Positions 26,388 through 35,016 are shown, counted from the stretch's first letter. The stretch: DNA of 37,584 nucleotides from Pseudomonadota bacterium (GCA_023388355.1 JAEWGI010000038.1:1-37584); one strand, 5' to 3'. The notes: generated by a model not told the origin, from the sequence alone. A program made the numbers and translations.

Positions 26388-29300
26388 ATGGACGGGATCG
26401 GAAAGCCGGAACGGGCGACGCAGCAGCGGGTGATCGCGCTGTTTCGTGACCAGTTGGATTACGACTACCTGGGCGACTGGACCGAGCGGCCAGACAACCG
26501 CTGCGTCGAGGAGCAGTATCTGCGCCCCTGGCTGGAGCGGCGCGGGCACGGCGCGGCGCAGATCGACCGCGCGCTGGACATCCTGGGCCGCGACCTGGGC
26601 CACACCGGGCGCGACCTCTACCACGACAACTACGCTCTCTATCAGCGCCTGCGCTATGGCGTTCCGGTGCGCACCGAAGCGGGGCGGGTCACCGAATCGG
26701 TCTTCCTGATCGACTGGGACAACCCGCAGGCCAACCACTTCGGCATCGCCGAAGAGATCACCCTGCGCGGCGGCCACGAGCGCCGGCCGGACCTGGTGCT
26801 GTACGTCAACGGCATCGCCCTGGCGGTGATCGAGCTGAAGAACAGCCGGGTCGGCATCGGCGAGGGCATCCGCCAGCTGCTGTCCAACCAGAAGCCGGAG
26901 TTCAATGCGGACTTCTTCCGCACGGTGCAGCTGGTGTTCGCCGGCAGCGACAGCGAGGGGCTCAAGTACGGCACCATCGGCACGCAGGAGAAGTTTTTCC
27001 TGGCCTGGAAGGAGGACGAGGCCGACGACAGCGGCTACCGGTTGGACAAGTACCTGGCCAAGATGTGCCGCAAGGAGCGCCTGATCGAGCTGGCGCGGGA
27101 TTTCGTCCTGTTCGACGGCGGGGTCAAGAAGGTGCCGCGGGTGCACCAGTACTTCGGCATCAAGGCGGCGCAGGAGCACATACGCCGGCGCGAGGGCGGG
27201 ATCATCTGGCACACCCAGGGCAGCGGCAAGAGCATCGTGATGGTGCTGCTGGCGCGCTGGATCCTGGAGCACAACCCGCATGCGCGGGTGCTGGTGGTGA
27301 CCGACCGCGACGAGCTGGACAAGCAGATCGAGCGGGTGTTCCGCGTCGCCGGCGAGCAGCCCTGGCGCACCCGCAGCGGACGCGACCTGATGCGCCAGCT
27401 CGGCCAGGCCTCGCCGAGACTGCTGTGTTCCCTGGTTCACAAGTTCGGCATGGATGCCCGGGGCAAGGACAGCAAGGAGTTCGAGGCCTTCATCGCGGAG
27501 CTCGAAGGACAGCCGGCGCGCGCGCAGGGCGAGCTGTTCGTGTTCGTGGACGAATGCCATCGCACCCAGAGCGGGCGCCTGCACAAGGTGATGAAGGCAC
27601 TGCTGCCGGAGGCGGTGTTCGTTGGTTTCACCGGCACGCCCCTGCTCAAGCAGGACAAGGCCTCCAGCCTGGAGGTGTTCGGCGGCTACATCCACACCTA
27701 CAAGTTCAGTGAGGCGGTGGAGGACAAGGTGGTGCTGGACCTCGTCTATGAGGCCCGCGACATCCCACAGGAGCTGGGTTCGCGCGAACACATCGACCAG
27801 TGGTTCGAGGCCAAGACCCGGGGTCTCAACGCCTGGCAAAAGGACGAGCTGAAGAAGACCTGGGGCACCCTCCAGCGGGTGCTGACGTCGCGCTCGCGGA
27901 TGGAGCGGGTCGTCGAGGACGTGGTGTTCGACTTCAGCGTCAAGCCACGCCTGTCCAGCGAGCGCGGCAACGCGATGCTGGTGGCGGCGAGCATTCTTGA
28001 CGCTTGCCGTTACTACGAGCTGTTCCAGAAGACGCCGCTGAAGGGCAAGTGCGCGGTCATCACCTCCTACGACCCGCAGGCGGGTGATGTTTCGAAGGAG
28101 GAGACCGGGGCCAATACCGAGACCGACCGGCAGATCATCTACAACACCTATCAGCGGCTGCTGGAGGGCGTGTCGGCGAGGCCGGGCAAGAGTCGCACCG
28201 AGACCTACGAGGACCAGGCCAAGGCGCAGTTCGTCGATGAGCCGGCCCGCATGAAGCTGCTGATCGTGGTGGACAAGCTGCTGACCGGCTTCGATGCGCC
28301 GTCCTGTACCTACCTCTACATCGACAAATCGATGCAGGACCACGGGCTGTTCCAGGCGATCTGCCGCACCAACCGCCTGGATGGCGACGACAAGGACTAC
28401 GGTTACATCGTCGACTACAAGGACCTGTTCCAGAAGCTGGTCAACGAGGACGGAACCGGCGCGCTGCAGGTGTATTCCTCGGAGCTTGACCGCAGCGACG
28501 ACGGCGCCGACCCCGAGGTGCTGATGAAGGCGCGGCTGGAGCAGGGGCGCGAGCGGCTGGAAACCGCGCTGGAGCAGTTCGAGGCGTTGTGCGAGCCGGT
28601 CGCTCCGCCGCGCGGGGAGCTCGAGTACATCCGCTGGTTCTGCGGCAACCCGGAAATCGCTAGCGACCTGGCGGAGCGGGAGCCTCGCCGGATGGCCCTG
28701 TACAAGGCGGTAGTGGGGATGGTGCGGGCGTGGGCCAACCTGGCCGATGACATGGTGGGCGCAGGGTTCGCAGCCGCAGAGGCAGAGCGCATCCGCGGCC
28801 GCGTCGAGCATGCGGTGAAGCTTCGCGACACCATCCGCAACGCCAGTGGCGAGACGCTCGACCTCAAGCCCTACGAGGCGGACATGCGCCACCTCATCGA
28901 TACCTATATCGAGGCGCGTTCGCCACGCAAGATTTCGCCGTTCGATGACATGGGGTTGCTCGACCTGATCGCCCATGTCGGCATGGACAAGGCCATCGAG
29001 CAGCTTCCGGACGGTACGCGAGCCAGCAAAGAGGCGGTGGCCGAGACCATCGAGAACAACGTGCGCGCCCGCATCCTCAAGGAGCATTTGACCGACCCGG
29101 AGTTCTACGAGCGCATGTCGGCGCTGCTGGACGAGGTCATTCGCTTCCGCAAGGAGAGGGCGGACCGCTATGCCGAATACCTGCAGAAGATCGCCGATCT
29201 TGTGAGTCAGGTTCAGGCGGGCCATGGCGACGATCTGCCCCACGAGTTGCGCGCCAGCCCGGGCTTGCGGGCCGTGTTTAACAATCTGCGGACGGGTGAG

Positions 29301-29483
29301 GATTCCGGCCGGCTGGAGTTGGCGAAAGCGCTTGATCGTGCGGTGCGTGAATCCCGGCCGGCAGTCTGGCGGGGTAATCCCGCCAAGGAGAACGTGATAA
29401 AGGCGGCTCTGATGGAAGTGCTGAACGATGAGGACGAGGTGGAACACATCTTCCAGGTCATCCTGCAGCAGTCGGACTACTGA
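26388..29483 (+). CDS. hsdR: Type I restriction enzyme subunit R
   Basis: HsdR is the motor and nuclease subunit that pulls DNA past the HsdM/HsdS complex and cuts far from the site. The 1031-residue length is typical. The PD-(D/E)xK nuclease lies near the N-terminus: D135 in ERRPDLVLYVNG, then E149 and K151 in AVIELKNSR. The SF2 helicase has Walker A TQGSGKS (K281), the Walker B/DEAD-type box VDECH (D388-H391), VGFTGTPL (motif III) and a C-terminal RecA part with LIVVDKLLTGFDAP and QAICRTNRLDG (motif VI). A helical C-terminal domain follows, for docking to the methyltransferase. It starts 47 bases after the toxin gene, behind a purine-rich ribosome site (AAGGGGGAAGGGC). Confidence 0.96.
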   Translation: MDGIGKPERATQQRVIALFRDQLDYDYLGDWTERPDNRCVEEQYLRPWLERRGHGAAQIDRALDILGRDLGHTGRDLYHDNYALYQRLRYGVPVRTEAGRVTESVFLIDWDNPQANHFGIAEEITLRGGHERRPDLVLYVNGIALAVIELKNSRVGIGEGIRQLLSNQKPEFNADFFRTVQLVFAGSDSEGLKYGTIGTQEKFFLAWKEDEADDSGYRLDKYLAKMCRKERLIELARDFVLFDGGVKKVPRVHQYFGIKAAQEHIRRREGGIIWHTQGSGKSIVMVLLARWILEHNPHARVLVVTDRDELDKQIERVFRVAGEQPWRTRSGRDLMRQLGQASPRLLCSLVHKFGMDARGKDSKEFEAFIAELEGQPARAQGELFVFVDECHRTQSGRLHKVMKALLPEAVFVGFTGTPLLKQDKASSLEVFGGYIHTYKFSEAVEDKVVLDLVYEARDIPQELGSREHIDQWFEAKTRGLNAWQKDELKKTWGTLQRVLTSRSRMERVVEDVVFDFSVKPRLSSERGNAMLVAASILDACRYYELFQKTPLKGKCAVITSYDPQAGDVSKEETGANTETDRQIIYNTYQRLLEGVSARPGKSRTETYEDQAKAQFVDEPARMKLLIVVDKLLTGFDAPSCTYLYIDKSMQDHGLFQAICRTNRLDGDDKDYGYIVDYKDLFQKLVNEDGTGALQVYSSELDRSDDGADPEVLMKARLEQGRERLETALEQFEALCEPVAPPRGELEYIRWFCGNPEIASDLAEREPRRMALYKAVVGMVRAWANLADDMVGAGFAAAEAERIRGRVEHAVKLRDTIRNASGETLDLKPYEADMRHLIDTYIEARSPRKISPFDDMGLLDLIAHVGMDKAIEQLPDGTRASKEAVAETIENNVRARILKEHLTDPEFYERMSALLDEVIRFRKERADRYAEYLQKIADLVSQVQAGHGDDLPHELRASPGLRAVFNNLRTGEDSGRLELAKALDRAVRESRPAVWRGNPAKENVIKAALMEVLNDEDEVEHIFQVILQQSDY

Positions 29484-30196
29484 TGACGACAGTGCTGGAC
29501 ATCGCAGGTATCGACGTGCGCGTGGTCCGCAAAGACGTTCGCAATCTGCACCTGAGCGTCCTTCCTCCCGGTGGTACGGTTCGTGTCACGGCTCCGAAGT
29601 GGATGGGTGAGGAGGCGATCCGGCTTTTCGCGCTGGGAAAGCTGGGTTGGATCAAGCGCCAGCGCGGCAGGATGCGCGGTCAGGATCGGGAGCCGGCGCG
29701 GGAGTACGTGGACCGGGAAAGCCATCAGGTCTGGGGCCAACGCTACTTGCTGAAGATTGTCGAACAGGAGACTGCACCAAGTATCGAGCTTCGGCATCGG
29801 AAACTGGTGATGAGGGTCCGTCCTGGAACCGACGCGGCACGCAGGGAGCGGATCCTCTACGGCTGGTATCGGGATCAGATGAGACAGGCATTGCCTGCGC
29901 TGCTTGATCGTTGGGGCGCTCTGGTAGGGGCGCGACCCAGGCACGTCCATATCCAGCGGATGAAGACCAAGTGGGGAAGCTGCACTCCCGACAACGCTAG
30001 CATCCGGTTGAATACGGAGCTTGCGAAGAAGCCGCCGGAGTGCCTCGACTACATCCTCTTGCACGAGCTGGTGCACCTGCGAGAGCCAAGCCATGGCCCC
30101 GGCTTTGTCCAGACCATGGATCGATTGATGCCGCAATGGCGGGACCGGCGGGACGCGCTCAACCGATTGCCCGTGCGGGACGTCTGGGCGTCGTGA
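29483..30196 (+). CDS. DUF45/M48-type zinc metallopeptidase (YgjP-like)
   Basis: The 237-residue protein belongs to the SprT-like/YgjP (DUF45) metallopeptidases. The zinc motif is HELVH at 194-198 (YILLHELVHLREPSHGPGF), with the third ligand probably the following His in SHGPGF. The family motif KTKWGSC is at 161-167, and the N-terminal beta-rich part (KDVRNLHLSVLPPGGTVRVTAPKWM) is also typical. Its ATG shares a base with the hsdR stop (TGATG), so it is translated from the same message. Genes of this family often follow hsdR in type I loci, but their role there is not established; cleaving or unfolding a restriction subunit, or a protein-DNA complex, would be guesses. It closes the island, as the next gene is on the other strand. 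Confidence 0.88.
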   Translation: MTTVLDIAGIDVRVVRKDVRNLHLSVLPPGGTVRVTAPKWMGEEAIRLFALGKLGWIKRQRGRMRGQDREPAREYVDRESHQVWGQRYLLKIVEQETAPSIELRHRKLVMRVRPGTDAARRERILYGWYRDQMRQALPALLDRWGALVGARPRHVHIQRMKTKWGSCTPDNASIRLNTELAKKPPECLDYILLHELVHLREPSHGPGFVQTMDRLMPQWRDRRDALNRLPVRDVWAS

Positions 30197-30246
30197 CGCG
30201 CTGGACTGTGCTGGCATTACCTTGAAGACGCCCGCACGAGAAGGCG

Positions 30247-32121
30247 TTACCGCAGATGTGAGTCAAGGAAGCGGCGCAGGTCGTCCACGTCCGCCCGCAG
30301 CAGCGGCGGCAGCGGCACCGGCGGCGCCGGGGGCGGGGGAGTGAGCTGGCGCCACGCCCGGGCCAGCGCCTCGAGCGCCGCCGCCACCTGCGGCATGTCC
30401 TCCCGGCGCAGCGGCGGCGCGGCCGCGTCGCCGGCAGGTTCGGAAGCCATGTGCCGCTCGGCATCCCAGCACGCGGCCAGCACGCGGTAGGCCAGGCGCT
30501 GGCAGACCGAGGCCCCGGGCCACAGGCGTTCGGCCGCCTCGCGCTGCGGGCGCGAGCCGGCGAGCGCGTCGTCCATGCGCTGTTCGAGGTCGAAGCTGCG
30601 GTGCTGCAGGTCGCGCCGGACGGAGCGCGCGGCCGGCGAGGTCACGTCGCCGGAGGCCAGCAGGCGGCAGGTGTCGCGGATCGCCAGCAGGCATTGCGCG
30701 ATGCCCTCGCCGAGCGAGCGCGCGTCCGCCCTCGGCGGCAGCAGGCGGAAGGCCAGCAGCGCGCAGGCGCAGCCGAGCAGGGTGTCCAGCCCGCGCGCGA
30801 GCAGCAGGCCGGGGATGTCGTCGACGGGTTGGCCGCCCGAGGCGATGGTCAGCGCCGCTCCGGTGATGAACACGACCGCGATCGCGTAGTTGCGCACCAC
30901 CGCGAGCTCGATCACGAACTGCAGCGCCATCACCACCAGCACCAGCCAGGCGCCGCCCGGCTGCCACCACAGGATCGCGCCGGCCAGCAGCAGGCCGATC
31001 CAGGTGCCGAGGGTGCGCTCCACGCTGCGCTGCACGCTGCGCGGCCAGTCGAAGCCCCGGTGCAGCATCAGCAGCGCCGCGGCGATCGCCCAGTAGGCGC
31101 GCTCCATGTCCAGTGCGGCCGCCAGCGCGCCGGCGAGCAGGGTCGCCAGGCCGACGCGCAGCACCACCCGCAGCGCGTTGGTGCCGGGCGCGACGCCTTC
31201 GCGCAGCAGCGTCCACGAGCGAGGATAGCCGTGCGGCACGGCGTCGGGCGGCAGCTGGGGCGGGCGCCGGATCGCCGGGCGCGTGGCCTCGTCGATGAGC
31301 GCGTGCGCGCGCTGGAGCAGGCTGTCCCGGTCCGCGGGCGGCGTGGAAGGGTCGATGGCGCTGGCGAACAGCAGGTGCAGTTCGCGGTTCACCGCGCGCA
31401 GGCGCTCGAGTTCACCGCCGCTGCGCGCGGGGATGGGCTGGAAGCCGACCAGCATCTGCCAGCTGTCCTGCAGGGCCTGGGCCGCGGCGCGACGCGCTAC
31501 CGGGTTCGCCGGGCCGGCCTGGATGCAGGCGGCAACCGCGCGCCCCGCGGCGGCCACGGCGTGGCGTTCGGGTCCACGCAAACGGAACAGCGCGCCGGCC
31601 GTATGCAGCAGCCAGGCGACGGCACCGCCGCCCAGCACCAGCAGGCCGGCCTGCAGCGGCGAGAGCTGGCCGATCGGCAGCGCGGTGCCGGCGGCGCAGG
31701 CGAGTACGAACATGTAGGCGCCGGGCGGGCCCAGGCGCGCGGCGTTGCACAGCCAGGTGGCCAGCATCGCCACCAGCGACAGCGCCGGGACCACCAGCCA
31801 CGGCCAGCCCTCCAGCCACAGTCCGAACACCACCGCCAGCGCGAACGAGCTGGCGACCAGCGCCAGGGTGATCGCGCGCGACGCGTAGGGGCGGCCGCTG
31901 CCGTACAGCGCGGTGAAGGCGCCGAGGGTGGCCATCAGGCCGTACGACGGAACGCCGGCCTGGATCCCGGCCAGGATCGGGATCCCCATCGCCAGCGCCG
32001 CGCGCAGGGCGAAGGTCCAGCGCCGCGGCGGCGAGGGCCGCACCTGGCGCAGGTTCTGCAGCAGCCGGCGCGGGGTCGGGCTGGGCGGCGGCGCCGGTGC
32101 GGGCGGTAGGGGAGCGCGCAT
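30247..32121 (-). CDS. FUSC-family membrane protein (YccS-like)
   Basis: The 624-residue protein has two membrane blocks, residues about 38-185 and 330-470. Each has four to six helices (FALRAALAMGIPILAGIQAG; VLRVGLATLLAGALAAALDMERAYWAIAAALLML). Each is followed by a cytoplasmic helical domain. FDWPRSVQRSVERTLGTWIGLLLAG is the fusaric-acid-resistance (FUSC) signature. Members export aromatic acids or other small compounds; the substrate here is unknown, and no membrane-fusion partner (AaeA type) is adjacent. The N-terminus (APLPPAPAPPPSPTP) is Pro-rich. It converges with the restriction island across 50 bases. Confidence 0.87.
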   Translation of the reverse strand: MRAPLPPAPAPPPSPTPRRLLQNLRQVRPSPPRRWTFALRAALAMGIPILAGIQAGVPSYGLMATLGAFTALYGSGRPYASRAITLALVASSFALAVVFGLWLEGWPWLVVPALSLVAMLATWLCNAARLGPPGAYMFVLACAAGTALPIGQLSPLQAGLLVLGGGAVAWLLHTAGALFRLRGPERHAVAAAGRAVAACIQAGPANPVARRAAAQALQDSWQMLVGFQPIPARSGGELERLRAVNRELHLLFASAIDPSTPPADRDSLLQRAHALIDEATRPAIRRPPQLPPDAVPHGYPRSWTLLREGVAPGTNALRVVLRVGLATLLAGALAAALDMERAYWAIAAALLMLHRGFDWPRSVQRSVERTLGTWIGLLLAGAILWWQPGGAWLVLVVMALQFVIELAVVRNYAIAVVFITGAALTIASGGQPVDDIPGLLLARGLDTLLGCACALLAFRLLPPRADARSLGEGIAQCLLAIRDTCRLLASGDVTSPAARSVRRDLQHRSFDLEQRMDDALAGSRPQREAAERLWPGASVCQRLAYRVLAACWDAERHMASEPAGDAAAPPLRREDMPQVAAALEALARAWRQLTPPPPAPPVPLPPLLRADVDDLRRFLDSHLR

Positions 32122-32184
32122 CGGGACATCCTAGCCGTGCCCCCCGAGGATCGCGGGAGGCATCGGCGGCGGATGTCCCGGGGC

Positions 32185-32724
32185 TCAGTGGCCCGGGTCG
32201 TCGAACAGCGCCTCGTAGTTGGCCACCGCCGCGCGCATCGAGGACACCGGGGCCGCATCGGCCGGGTCCGCCTGCAGCGCCCGGCTGGCCGCCATCAGCC
32301 GGGCCAGCAGGCCGTGCAGCGCGGCGTCGGGCTCCGGATCGAGCGTGCAGTTGGCGAACATGTAGCCGATCGCGTCGTTGACCTGCGCGACGAGGCCTTC
32401 GACCGCAGCCGGGGCGGGCCCGGCTTCGAGGGCGTCCACCGCGGCGCGCACGCGCGACATGCCTTCGATCAGCGGCGCGTCCGGCGTCCACGCCTCATGG
32501 CCGTCGGGCACGGGCACGTCGGCGTCGGCGGCGGCGTGACCGGCGTGGGCGTCGTCGTGCGCATGCGCATCGGGCGTTGCCTGGACATCGGCCTGCGCGG
32601 CAGGTGCGCTGTGGCCGGCGTCGGCGTCGGCGTCGGCCGGCGGCTGTGCGTCGCGGGCGCAACCCGCAGCGGCGAACAGGGCGACGGCGAGTGCAAGGGC
32701 GAGGGGAGCGGGTCTGAATGTCAT
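32185..32724 (-). CDS. His-rich lipoprotein, DnrO-like
   Basis: The 179-residue protein starts with a lipoprotein signal (LALALAVALFAAAGC, Cys22 acylated). A long low-complexity stretch of Ala, Asp and His follows (DAHAHDDAHAGHAAADADVP), then a helical C-terminal domain with DAIGYMFANCTLDPEPDAALHGLLARLMAAS (two halves) and a final YEALFDDPGH. The C-terminal part resembles xanthomonad proteins often annotated DnrO; that name is from memory and gives no function. The His/Asp run could bind metal ions in the periplasm. Start MTFRPAPLAL at 32724 begins the signal; the frame runs further upstream without a second signal. Confidence 0.7.
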   Translation of the reverse strand: MTFRPAPLALALAVALFAAAGCARDAQPPADADADAGHSAPAAQADVQATPDAHAHDDAHAGHAAADADVPVPDGHEAWTPDAPLIEGMSRVRAAVDALEAGPAPAAVEGLVAQVNDAIGYMFANCTLDPEPDAALHGLLARLMAASRALQADPADAAPVSSMRAAVANYEALFDDPGH

Positions 32725-32894
32725 CCGGCATCTCCAGCGTTGGGGGAGAGGGCCAGTGTGGCCGGAAGGGGCCGGAGATGCCCTGACAAAGGTCAAGCGC
32801 CCGGGTCTTCGCCCGGTCCTGCGCGGAATGCCTGCGGACAGGACAGCGCGTTGGGCGGCACCACTCATGCGGCGCTGCACCAAAGCCCGGAATG

Positions 32895-32943
32895 TGCTAC
32901 AATTGCCCTCGCAACTTGTTGTAATTATTGAATTTTTTGGAGG
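32895..32943 (+). promoter_or_regulatory. Extended -10 promoter and AT-rich leader
   Basis: TGCTACAAT at 32895-32903 is an extended -10 element (TGn plus TACAAT). The 36 bases after it are far richer in A/T than the surroundings and end with a strong GGAGG (32939-32943). No good -35 is present. It drives the small Arg-rich gene directly downstream. Confidence 0.55.
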
Positions 32944-33188
32944 ATGCAATCAACAGCTATCTGAGCCGTTCGTTCCTGTCCCTGTTCCCTCGCCGCCGCC
33001 GTCGTGCCCGCACCCTGGCGGCCGTTCGCACGTCCCGCTTCGCGCCGCTGCCGCCGGCGCAGCCGGTGCCGATCGCCGCTGGTGGCGCGCGTCGCCGCAG
33101 CCCGCATGCGGACTACGTCCGCAGCCACTACCTGTCCCGCCGGCCTTCGCGTGCCGGGATCGGGCAGCTGCTGTTCCGGATCGGCTGA
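32928..33188 (+). CDS. Small Arg-rich protein of unknown function
   Basis: From the first possible start, TTG 32928, the frame gives 86 residues, with NSYLSRSFLSLFPRRRRRAR near the N-terminus, a Pro/Ala middle (FAPLPPAQPVPIAAGGARRR) and the C-terminus YVRSHYLSRRPSRAGIGQLL, then FRIG. Codon use (CGC/CGT, GGT, GCT) is like that of an expressed gene. The true start is unclear: TTG 32928 has no ribosome site and lies before GGAGG, while after GGAGG the only in-frame candidates are ATC 32949 and CTG 32961. The ATG at 32944 is in another frame and stops after six codons. A protein starting after GGAGG would have about 75-79 residues. Strong positive charge suggests nucleic-acid or ribosome binding; this is a guess. 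Confidence 0.5.
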   Translation: MNFLEDAINSYLSRSFLSLFPRRRRRARTLAAVRTSRFAPLPPAQPVPIAAGGARRRSPHADYVRSHYLSRRPSRAGIGQLLFRIG

Positions 33189-33221
33189 TCCTCGCCCGCG
33201 CCGCCGCGCGCCGGGTTTCCC

Positions 33222-33542
33222 TTACGAGAGTTCGAGCGTCGCCAGCAGCTGCAGGCGACGCTGGTAGGCGTCCCAGTCCGCCGGACTTTTCGTCGGCGCG
33301 CTGGCGTCGGCGTACAGGTGGATGCGGTCGGTATTCTGGCTGCCGGCGTGGCTCAGCAGCTCCGCGCGGACCGGGGTGAGCGCGGCGAACCGCACCGCAT
33401 GGGGCGCGTAGTCGACGTGTTCGGCGGTGCGCATGCCCAGCGGCTTGTACAGCCGGTTGAGCACGACGTGGCCATGGTCTTCCACGCGCTCGATGCAGTA
33501 GGGAAGGAAGATGCGGCGGAATTCCTCGGTACCTGGATCCAT
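33222..33542 (-). CDS. Small conserved-looking protein of unknown function
   Basis: The 106-residue protein starts MDPGTEEFRRIFLPYCIERVEDHGHVVLNRLYKPLGM and ends with YQRRLQLLATLELS. The YCIERV, VVLNRLYKPLGM pattern looks like a compact alpha/beta protein, recalling short domains in which 'YCL... Y.VLNR.YKP.G' is repeated among proteobacteria; I cannot name it. No signal or membrane segment is present, so it is cytoplasmic. The frame is open upstream, but the region before 33542 lacks coding character, and the next gene begins divergently at 33690. It converges with the Arg-rich gene across 33 bases. Confidence 0.65.
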   Translation of the reverse strand: MDPGTEEFRRIFLPYCIERVEDHGHVVLNRLYKPLGMRTAEHVDYAPHAVRFAALTPVRAELLSHAGSQNTDRIHLYADASAPTKSPADWDAYQRRLQLLATLELS

Positions 33543-33689
33543 GGCGCTGTCCCCGGGGCGGCTGTGCCCTGCAGTCTTTCGCAGGACGAGGCGGCAGGCA
33601 AGCGGCGGATGGTCACATTCCGCGGCGCGGCCGTGTCCACGTTCCGGGGCCGCGAATCGGCGGCGCGGGCGATGGGCGGGGGAGGGGAC

Positions 33690-34487
33690 GTGAACCGATT
33701 GATGATCGTGTTGCTGGGGCTGGCCGGCTGGCTTGTGGCCGGCCAGCAGGCGCAGGCGGGGCCGACGGTGCGGATTCTGGACACCTGGCCGGCGGGTCCG
33801 GAGGTGGTGCTGGCGAGCAACCGGTCGTTCCATCTGCGCCTGGCCTACGACAGCGGGGAGCCGGTGCGCATCTGGGTGCGTGCCTTCCATCGCGGCAAGG
33901 AGGTGCCGGTGGGCACCAGCCCGTCCCGGCAGTGGAGCGGCCGCGGCGAGATGATGGCCTGGTTCTTCTTCATGGAACCCGGCGGGGAAGTCGACGAGAT
34001 CCGGATCATCGCCGGCGACGGCAGCCGCGCGGGTACCCAGGTGGTGTCGACCTGGCGCGGGCGCGTCGTTGCCGGCGGCACCGCAGCGGCCGCCGGGGCG
34101 GCGGAGCCGCGCTGGGTGGCCGGGATGCGCGAGCAGGAGCGCCTGGCCCGGCAGCGCGAGGTGGAGGAGCGCATGGCCGAACCGGCCTCCGCGGGCGATC
34201 TCGCCTTTGCCAGGGCGTTCGTGGTGGGGGCGCTCGCGCTGGGGCTGGCCGGCATCGTCGCGCCGCTGTGGACGCTTCGCCGCTGGCGGGGTGGCTGGCG
34301 CGTGGCGGCGATGCTGCCGCTGGCGGGCATGGGCCTGGTGCTGCTTCGGATCGTGGTCGAAACCGCGATCGATCCAACCTCGCACAACCTGTGGCCGTTC
34401 GAGATCGCGATCGCCGGCGTGGTCGCCGGGAGCGCGATGCTGGTGCTTGCCATGGCCCGCCGCCTCTCCGGAGCGTCGCAGCCGTAG
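33690..34487 (+). CDS. Exported membrane protein of unknown function
   Basis: The protein has 265 residues. A signal peptide (VNRLMIVLLGLAGWLVAGQQAQA) is followed by a periplasmic beta-rich part (TVRILDTWPAGPEVVLASNRSFHLRLAYDSGEPVRIWVRA and FFFMEPGGEVDEIRIIAGDG), a charged helix (REQERLARQREVEERMAE) and three membrane helices near the end (ARAFVVGALALGLAGIVAPLW, VAAMLPLAGMGLVLLRIVV, FEIAIAGVVAGSAMLVLAM). I know no named family. GTG 33690 is chosen because GGAGGGG (33681-33687) stands just in front and the signal starts there; ATG 33672 would put extra glycines before it. It is a single gene between two oppositely directed ones. Confidence 0.7.
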   Translation: MNRLMIVLLGLAGWLVAGQQAQAGPTVRILDTWPAGPEVVLASNRSFHLRLAYDSGEPVRIWVRAFHRGKEVPVGTSPSRQWSGRGEMMAWFFFMEPGGEVDEIRIIAGDGSRAGTQVVSTWRGRVVAGGTAAAAGAAEPRWVAGMREQERLARQREVEERMAEPASAGDLAFARAFVVGALALGLAGIVAPLWTLRRWRGGWRVAAMLPLAGMGLVLLRIVVETAIDPTSHNLWPFEIAIAGVVAGSAMLVLAMARRLSGASQP

Positions 34488-34512
34488 TCGTCCGCGAGCC
34501 CGCCCGCTGCGC

Positions 34513-35016
34513 TCAGCCGCCGCGGTGGGCGTACAACAGCAGCCCGTACACGGCCAGCGACGCCAGTACGTACACGGAGTGGACCAGCGCCCGCCGCCGC
34601 GGCCTGTCGCGACTGCCGGTGACGTCGATCAGGAACTGGCGCAGCAGGAAGGTGTACAGCACGTAGTACAGGATCGGGATGACGTGCACCTGCCAGGGGA
34701 AGTCGTCGATGCGCCTGCCGAAGTGCGCGAGGATCCACCCGACCTGGGCATAAATGCCGAGGATGCCGAGCGCGGCGTTGATCAGCATCCAGCGCACCTG
34801 GTCGAAGCCGAAGATGATCACGTAGAAAACCAGGTACACGACGATGGCGATGCCGCCGTGCATGTAGAGGAACACCAGGTCGGTGTCGTCCGAACCGTAG
34901 GCGATGGCGAAACCCGACAGCCCGAACATGAGCATGTGCACGCCGAAGAACGGGTACACGAACTTCTTCGGGAACGTGTCGGCGGCGTGCCGGGTAGCGT
35001 CGACCTGGTGCGGCAT
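34513..35016 (-). CDS. Four-helix membrane protein of unknown function
   Basis: The 167-residue protein has four hydrophobic helices: FFGVHMLMFGLSGFAIAY, LVFLYMHGGIAIVVYLVFYVIIFGFDQVRW, MLINAALGILGIYAQVGWIL and VHVIPILYYVLYTFLLRQF, plus a short last one (SVYVLASLAVYGLLLY). The N-terminus (MPHQVDATRHAADTFPKKF) is polar. Several His and Arg near the membrane ends (GVHM, YMHGG, WQVHVIP) could bind heme or metal, but there is no clear pairing pattern. Start 35016 is chosen because MPHQVDATRH gives a compact protein and the upstream frame is not gene-like. The 155 bases to the next gene show no clear site. Function unknown. Confidence 0.72.
   Translation of the reverse strand: MPHQVDATRHAADTFPKKFVYPFFGVHMLMFGLSGFAIAYGSDDTDLVFLYMHGGIAIVVYLVFYVIIFGFDQVRWMLINAALGILGIYAQVGWILAHFGRRIDDFPWQVHVIPILYYVLYTFLLRQFLIDVTGSRDRPRRRALVHSVYVLASLAVYGLLLYAHRGG

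Noticed and set aside
25776..29447. A 1223-codon open frame on the minus strand
   Set aside because: It is antisense to hsdR and the toxin pair, which have complete motif sets; high GC at third positions removes stops from the opposite frame.
21355..30246. Prophage or integrative element carrying the restriction island
   Set aside because: No integrase, tRNA gene or direct repeats could be seen at the borders.
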